Shown: one piece after another, positions 59,418 to 64,000 of the stretch
Layout of the letters: each line of letters starts with the position of its first letter
How positions within the stretch are numbered: position 1 is the stretch's first letter
From: Sphingomonadales bacterium Ga0077559
GTDB taxonomy: Bacteria; Pseudomonadota; Alphaproteobacteria; Sphingomonadales; Sphingomonadaceae
Length of the DNA stretch: 64,000 nt
Assembly (NCBI GenBank): GCA_001464315.1
Contig: LNFK01000062.1
Location: 1 to 64,000, forward strand
Direction: 5' to 3'
Notes under the pieces: model-generated
Seen by the model: the letters and a program-made list of their open reading frames with translations, nothing else
Told to the model about the DNA's origin: nothing
Database searches by the model: none
Position numbers and translations under genes: made by a program

Positions 59418-61094
59418 TCAATTCACTGTGGCATTGAATGCCATCGCAAAGGTCGCATTAGCGGCAAGCGAAGCGGTAACGCCGGTAATTGTAGATCCGG
59501 TCACCGATACGCCGAAGGGATCGCTTTCATCGGTGCCTGTTGCATTGTCGTCTTCAACGGTGGCTGCCGAAGCGCAGTTAGTGCCCGATCGCATGCTGCC
59601 AGCAACGTAGGTCACAAATGCGGGAAGCAAGTCGGTTGTAACGACCGACGTGCTTGTCCCGGGCCCGGTATTTGTAACGGTGATGCAGTAGCGGACGGTT
59701 GAGGCAGGAACCGCCTTAGGGTTAGTAACGCTCACCCCGTCAGCGGTGATGCTGCTGATTTTGGTCACGGCGAGCCGTGTGTCGCGGCTGTTGGTATAGG
59801 TGCAAATGATATTGGTCTCGCCGGTTGCAATCGTAAGACCATTGGTAAGGTTCGTGTCGGCCGCGCCTGTGCATGCAACCGAAGCGCTATAGGCCCCGAC
59901 ATTGCCGCCGGCCAGTGTCTCTGCCAGCGTCAGCGTCTCGCCAAAGATCGCCGGGGTCGGTGTCGGGTCGGTGTCGAGCTCGTTTGCCGCGCCCGCATCT
60001 GAATTCAAAGTGTCGATCACCGACGCCAGGCGCGATAACGTTATGGTCGCGTCGTCACCTACCATCGCGTTTGTCCATTGCTTGCGCAGCGTCATCCGCG
60101 AGTCATTGTCGGTGATGGTATAGGTGGTGGTGGTTTGCGCCGCAGAACCACATGTGACTGTGTGCCCAACGGTATAATTGGCTCCGGTGGTCAGCGATAG
60201 CGTGATGGTTTCGCTCGCCTCAAGCGCGCTGTCATCGATCACATTGATGCCAAGCGGAATTGCTGCGTTGCTATAAACGCCAGCCGGGATCGTCACCGTG
60301 AAGTTCGCAGTACCGCTTGGCGTGCTGTAATCGGTTCCGAGCGTCGCCGTGCCGCCGGTGACGGTAATGTTGGCGGTAATTGGGGTGGTCACAAGTCCGG
60401 TTATCCTGATGGCGGGAATATTGGCGTTCGGGATCGATTCAACGCCCGATCCGGTTGCAGCCGAGAGTTGCAGAAATGGCCGTAGCCTCAATTCAATGCC
60501 ATCGAGGAAATTCCCGAAGGAGCCCGCATCAAGCGTGTTGAACTGCACGCGCTGAAGCCCTGAGGCGCCGGTGTAGGTTGTTGTTCCGGTATTGACGTTC
60601 CAGATCTGATTGGCGGTTGTCGATGCCTGATTGGCAAGCGTTTGCAGTACTGTGCCGCTGCTGTTCGCGACCTGAAACCGGGCGGTCTGTGTCGAGGCAC
60701 CGCCGACGCGCGCGCGGTGGGCAAATGTCCAACTGATCGGTTCGCCGGTAATGAGGCAGATATTCTGGTACAACGTGCCGTTTACATTGGCGTTCATTTC
60801 GGCAAACACATTGCCGTCATAGGCTGGCACGCCGTTGAAATTGCTGTCCCATAGCTCGATTTCGCCGGTCGTTGAGTCCCAGCCAATGACAGAGCCATTG
60901 GTGATAATCTCGAAATTCGGTGCGCCTGGTCCCAGCGGGTCGTTCGATTCAAAAGATGCATTTTGGAGCGATCGCAATTGGGCGTGAGCGGGCACTGGCA
61001 GCAACGCGAAGGCGAGCAGCAGCAAGGCACACCACCAGCCTATCGATGGGCTGACGGTCCCTGTTCGATCACGCAAATGTCTTATCCGGTCCAC
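59418..61094 (-). CDS. Secreted Calx-beta/DUF11 protein
   Basis: 558 residues. Signal peptide (ALLLLAFALLPVPAHAQ); an N-terminal jelly-roll-like domain (about 40-205: SFESNDPLG, YDGNVFAEMNANVNGTLYQ, SWTFAHRARVGG); a Calx-beta-like module (about 215-325: TATLGTDYSTPSGTANFTV, DDSALEASETITLSL); a prealbumin/SpaA-like module (about 335-440); and a C-terminal DUF11 domain near-identical in plan to the neighbour's. Ser/Thr-rich, few Cys. No LPxTG, PEP-CTERM or autotransporter end. Role in surface structure or adhesion is inferred. Confidence 0.78.
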   Translation of the reverse strand: MDRIRHLRDRTGTVSPSIGWWCALLLLAFALLPVPAHAQLRSLQNASFESNDPLGPGAPNFEIITNGSVIGWDSTTGEIELWDSNFNGVPAYDGNVFAEMNANVNGTLYQNICLITGEPISWTFAHRARVGGASTQTARFQVANSSGTVLQTLANQASTTANQIWNVNTGTTTYTGASGLQRVQFNTLDAGSFGNFLDGIELRLRPFLQLSAATGSGVESIPNANIPAIRITGLVTTPITANITVTGGTATLGTDYSTPSGTANFTVTIPAGVYSNAAIPLGINVIDDSALEASETITLSLTTGANYTVGHTVTCGSAAQTTTTYTITDNDSRMTLRKQWTNAMVGDDATITLSRLASVIDTLNSDAGAANELDTDPTPTPAIFGETLTLAETLAGGNVGAYSASVACTGAADTNLTNGLTIATGETNIICTYTNSRDTRLAVTKISSITADGVSVTNPKAVPASTVRYCITVTNTGPGTSTSVVTTDLLPAFVTYVAGSMRSGTNCASAATVEDDNATGTDESDPFGVSVTGSTITGVTASLAANATFAMAFNATVN

Positions 61095-61247
61095 AGATTA
61101 GCGATTACACGGTTTTGGTTTAATTTTCTTAAATCGGCGATTAACCAGAACAAAGCGCAGGATTGAGTGTGGTCAGACGTAAATTCTGCGATTACGATTT
61201 ATCTTCGTTACCCGCTGTTTACCTTATTTCATTACGCGTGCGAGCGG

Positions 61248-63119
61248 ATGTGGAAATTGAACCCCCTAATTCGCCTGTTTTGGCGGATGATCTGGCTAGC
61301 GGTCATTTTTATGGGGCTGGCTGTACCAGCTTATGCGCAAAGCTGTTCTGCTGCCACATCGCAGGGGACCGCGCCTGCGGGATGGCAAACTTATTGCTGG
61401 CTAGATTTTGCGACATATAATGACGCTACCGCACGGTCGGGAGCGGGGCAGAATTTCTCGTTCACGTTATCCGACGGCTCGGTTTTATCGCTCAATTTGA
61501 GGGCGACCAGCACTGCAGCAACGGCTGCAATCTCCACCGCAGCGCCGTCATGGACCGGGGCTGCAGTCGGAAATTCCGCATTTCTGGGAATTCCCGGTCG
61601 TCCCATATTATATATGGCGAATAACGGATCTACGGTGAATTTCACGATATCTTCGATCCTGATCACGCCGCCGCCCGGCGCTCCTGCAGTGACCGCTTAC
61701 GCCTTTGTGGCGGCAGACGCGGAATCAACCGATGGCACCGAACAGATTGTCTTCGGCACGAACGGCGGCGGCTGGGTTGAGCTTGACCGGGTCAATCCGA
61801 TCAGCGGAAATCAATATCCCACGTCGGCCGGAATCGGCACTAACACGTTTACAACGACCGGCGGCGGCCAAGGGGGAAATGTCGGCGGCTTCATTGTTGG
61901 CACCAACAGCCCGACCACCGTGACCGCGAGCATGACAGGCTCTGGTCTTCAAGGCATGATGTTTGCGGTGCGATTTGCCTCGATTCGCCTGACAAAGCAG
62001 ATTACCGGCGCGCGCATCAACGCCGCCGACCAATTCACTTTTCGCATAGCGGCAACGTCTTCTGGCACCACATTGGCCACCGGGACGACAACGGGCACCG
62101 GCAACGGGCCATTTACTGCAGCGGCGGTTTCGCTTGCGTCGGGCATTCCTTTGACACTGACCGAGGCCATGGCCGCAGGCAGCGTTAGTGCGATTAACCA
62201 ATATAGCAGCCGACTAAACTGCATAAATGGCACAGCCAGCTCGACGCCCTTGCCGAACAATCTGTCGACAACTTCCTATAATTTCGGCGCGCTGCAATTC
62301 GGCGACGCGGTTCAATGCACTTTCACCAATGCGGCGTTTCCCCATATAAGGTTGCGCAAGGCGTTGGGTGCGGGTGGACGGCAGTTCAATACTGACCAGT
62401 TCACGGTTCGCATCAATCAGGGGGCAACCCTCGTCGCGTCGTCGACAACCACCGGCACTGGCGCGACGGTCACCGGCGGCGACACGGCGCTGGCGCAGGT
62501 GAACGCAGGCACAGCCTATTCGCTTGACGAAATCATGTCGGGTCCGGGCAGCTTGATACAATATACTAGGGCGCTCGCGTGCACCAATGCAACGAACGGC
62601 GTGACGACGAGCTTTCCAACAACGGTACCGGGAAATATTACCCCAGTGTTGGGCGATGTCATCACTTGTACGATTACCAACACACGCCGGGCAGGCAATG
62701 CGACGTTGCTGGTCACCAAGACATCGGCAGTGTTGTCCGATGGGGTGAGCGCCAGCAATCCCAAGGCGATAAGCGGCGCCCGCATTCAATATACGATCAC
62801 TGTGCAGAATACCGGCAATCTTGCGGTCGACGCCAACAGCATCATTATTACCGACCCGTTCCCGCCCGAATTTACGATGGACGCTTCAACGCCAATTACG
62901 ATGAATCTGGGGAACAGCGGACTAGCCGCATTCAATCAAGCGTCGATGGTCACCTATTCAAGCGCCGGGAGTGGCGGCGCACCATATGGCACACCTTTGG
63001 GTTCAGGCTATAATAGTGCCATCACTGGTCTGCGGTTTCAGCCATCCGGCACTATGGCGGCTGCAACCGGGTCTGGGCCAAGCAGCTTCTCGTTCACATT
63101 TACCGGGCGTATCGACTAA
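61248..63119 (+). CDS. Secreted multi-domain DUF11 protein
   Basis: About 623 residues from MWKLNPL; an in-frame GTG at 61167 is also possible but would lengthen the signal region. Signal peptide (IWLAVIFMGLAVPAYAQ); an N-terminal CshA-like domain (about 32-240: SFTLSDGSVLSLNL, STVNFTISSILI, GTEQIVFGTNGGGW); two prealbumin/SpaA-like repeats (IRLTKQITGARINAADQFTFRI and IRLRKALGAGGRQFNTDQFTVRI); and a C-terminal DUF11 domain (LLVTKTSAVLSDGVSASNPKAISGA). Opposite strand to its two relatives; its stop overlaps that of rsmE. Large secreted repeat protein, function unknown. Confidence 0.75.
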   Translation: MWKLNPLIRLFWRMIWLAVIFMGLAVPAYAQSCSAATSQGTAPAGWQTYCWLDFATYNDATARSGAGQNFSFTLSDGSVLSLNLRATSTAATAAISTAAPSWTGAAVGNSAFLGIPGRPILYMANNGSTVNFTISSILITPPPGAPAVTAYAFVAADAESTDGTEQIVFGTNGGGWVELDRVNPISGNQYPTSAGIGTNTFTTTGGGQGGNVGGFIVGTNSPTTVTASMTGSGLQGMMFAVRFASIRLTKQITGARINAADQFTFRIAATSSGTTLATGTTTGTGNGPFTAAAVSLASGIPLTLTEAMAAGSVSAINQYSSRLNCINGTASSTPLPNNLSTTSYNFGALQFGDAVQCTFTNAAFPHIRLRKALGAGGRQFNTDQFTVRINQGATLVASSTTTGTGATVTGGDTALAQVNAGTAYSLDEIMSGPGSLIQYTRALACTNATNGVTTSFPTTVPGNITPVLGDVITCTITNTRRAGNATLLVTKTSAVLSDGVSASNPKAISGARIQYTITVQNTGNLAVDANSIIITDPFPPEFTMDASTPITMNLGNSGLAAFNQASMVTYSSAGSGGAPYGTPLGSGYNSAITGLRFQPSGTMAAATGSGPSSFSFTFTGRID

Positions 63120-63850
63120 TTCCAGTCGCCCGCAGCAGCCATCCAGACAGATAAAGCAGCCACCGCCGCTGTATCCGCGCGCAAAATGCGCGGGCCTAGC
63201 GACACGGCCTTCGCCGCCGAATGCGCCCAAATTGAAGCGTTCTCTTCGTCGGTAAAGCCGCCCTCAGGGCCTATCAGAACTGCGGCAGGGCCGCTAATCG
63301 GCGCAAATTGCTCACCGCCGCGCTCGTCGCAAAAATAGAGTGTGCGGCCTTCCGGCCAGTTTTTGAGCAATGCATCGAGCTTGGTCAGCGGCGCGATTTC
63401 GGGCAAAGCGGTGCGTTCGCATTGCTCGGCTGCTTCGATCATTTGCGCGCGCAGCCGGTCCTCTTTGACTTTGTCAACGACGCAGCGCGCGGTCAGCACC
63501 GGGACAAAGCGCGCGGCGCCGAGCTCGCAGGCTTTTTCGGCAATCCAATCGAACCGGTCCTTTTTGATGAGTGCCTGCACCAGCCAGAGGTCGGGCACGC
63601 TCTCGCGCTCGCGCAATTTGGTTTCGACCTTCAGGACGAGGTCGCGTTTGCCGGCGTTTGACACCGTGGCCAGATATTCGCCCGAGATATCGTCAAACAA
63701 TTTGACTGGCGCGCCCTCCTTTAGGCGCATCACGCCGAGCAGATAATGCGCGCTGTTTCCCGCGATTTGGACCTGTGCGCCCTCGGCCAGCAGCTGCTCT
63801 ACGAACAGGCGTGGGGTGGATTTCGGTGGCCAAGTGGGGGTTGCGGGCAT
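63116..63850 (-). CDS. rsmE: 16S rRNA (uracil(1498)-N(3))-methyltransferase
   Basis: 244 residues from MPATPTW; the frame extends to 63886. TPRLFVEQLLAEGAQVQI starts the PUA-like domain; the SPOUT knot is visible in AAVLIGPEGGFTDEENASIW and SLGPRILRADTAAVAALSV. It methylates U1498 of 16S rRNA. A palindromic repeat pair lies upstream. Its stop overlaps that of the DUF11 gene, and gshA, its usual downstream neighbour, is 4.8 kb away. Confidence 0.94.
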   Translation of the reverse strand: MPATPTWPPKSTPRLFVEQLLAEGAQVQIAGNSAHYLLGVMRLKEGAPVKLFDDISGEYLATVSNAGKRDLVLKVETKLRERESVPDLWLVQALIKKDRFDWIAEKACELGAARFVPVLTARCVVDKVKEDRLRAQMIEAAEQCERTALPEIAPLTKLDALLKNWPEGRTLYFCDERGGEQFAPISGPAAVLIGPEGGFTDEENASIWAHSAAKAVSLGPRILRADTAAVAALSVWMAAAGDWN

Positions 63851-63880
63851 AAGTATGGAACTAGATAAAAATTCCGGTTT

Positions 63881-63951
63881 CGTCATCCTGAACTTTTTTT
63901 CAGGATGACACGCGAAGGTATTTTGTCATCCTAAAACAAGTTCAGGATGAC
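63881..63951. repeat. Inverted pair of sphingomonad-type palindromic repeats
   Basis: Copy A GTCATCCTGAA...CAGGATGAC (63882-63908) and copy B on the other strand, GTCATCCTGAACTTGTTTTA plus GGATGAC (63925-63951). Same CCTGAACTTGTTTCAGG family as the pair at 32926-33001, again arranged head to head, here upstream of rsmE. Confidence 0.8.
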
Positions 63952-64000
63952 GAGGGAAAGATTTTTGTGCACAGCGTCGCCGTGACCACCAAAATCGTTC
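63952..64000. other. Window end, no gene seen
   Basis: Sequence beyond the repeat pair. Too short to assign; it should hold the upstream gene's start or the rsmE promoter. Confidence 0.4.

Noticed and set aside
1-64000. CRISPR array, prophage or integron
   Set aside because: No regularly spaced repeats, phage structural genes, integrase or transposase found in the sequence.

Overview
The window looks like ordinary chromosome of an aerobic alphaproteobacterium of the order Sphingomonadales (Sphingopyxis/Sphingorhabdus-like; genus not resolved). Grounds: an EL222-type LOV-HTH light-responsive regulator, HWE-type histidine kinase signalling, exosortase-A-associated genes, TonB-dependent receptors with sphingomonad-style plugs, polyhydroxyalkanoate (PHA) genes, tail-to-tail overlapping genes and moderate-to-high GC. 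No phage, transposase or CRISPR array was seen.

Layout. 1-1.1 kb: the C-terminal part of an HWE histidine kinase converging on a single-domain response regulator. 1.2-5.5 kb: a divergent pair made of a SLOG-like/SLATT-like multi-TM protein and a TIR-TM-FlgO/TolB-like-TPR protein, then a small lipoprotein; this pair is the best candidate for an undescribed system. 5.5-11.3 kb: an exosortase-A satellite cluster (two hydrolases, ACP, FemAB-like transferase, acyl-CoA ligase, PLP decarboxylase) with no exosortase in view. 11.3-21.4 kb: zinc-finger protein, two DUF4402 secreted proteins, ABC ATPase, NadB, secreted dipeptidase, M20 amidohydrolase, and HflK-HflC-HtrA envelope proteolysis. 21.4-26.7 kb: Mrp, an orphan molybdopterin oxidoreductase subunit, HemH, PhaB and an RHH protein.

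26.7-41.3 kb: a candidate sRNA with a CCUCC-bearing loop and a strong terminator, the LOV-HTH regulator, MurA, HCCA isomerase, SDR, ClpS, an unusual phasin, two acyl-CoA dehydrogenases behind a palindromic operator-promoter, a CsgG-like protein, PhaC, a DEAD-box helicase, an aminotransferase, a thioesterase and a lipoprotein methyltransferase. PhaB, phasin and PhaC form a dispersed PHA regulon; TGC-N3-GCA dyads lie upstream of phasin (two) and phaC (one).

41.5-54.4 kb: Apt, a DUF2975-XRE-small-peptide operon, a Pro/Ala-rich membrane protein, then a rearranged tRNA-Trp/secE-nusG-rplKA-rplJL locus. A TonB receptor with its own promoter and terminator separates rplA from rplJ, three unrelated genes separate tRNA-Trp from secE, and rpoBC do not follow rplL. 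54.4-63.9 kb: a second TonB receptor, GshA, three large secreted DUF11-domain proteins, and RsmE. Sphingomonad-type inverted palindromic repeats occur near 32.95 kb and 63.9 kb.
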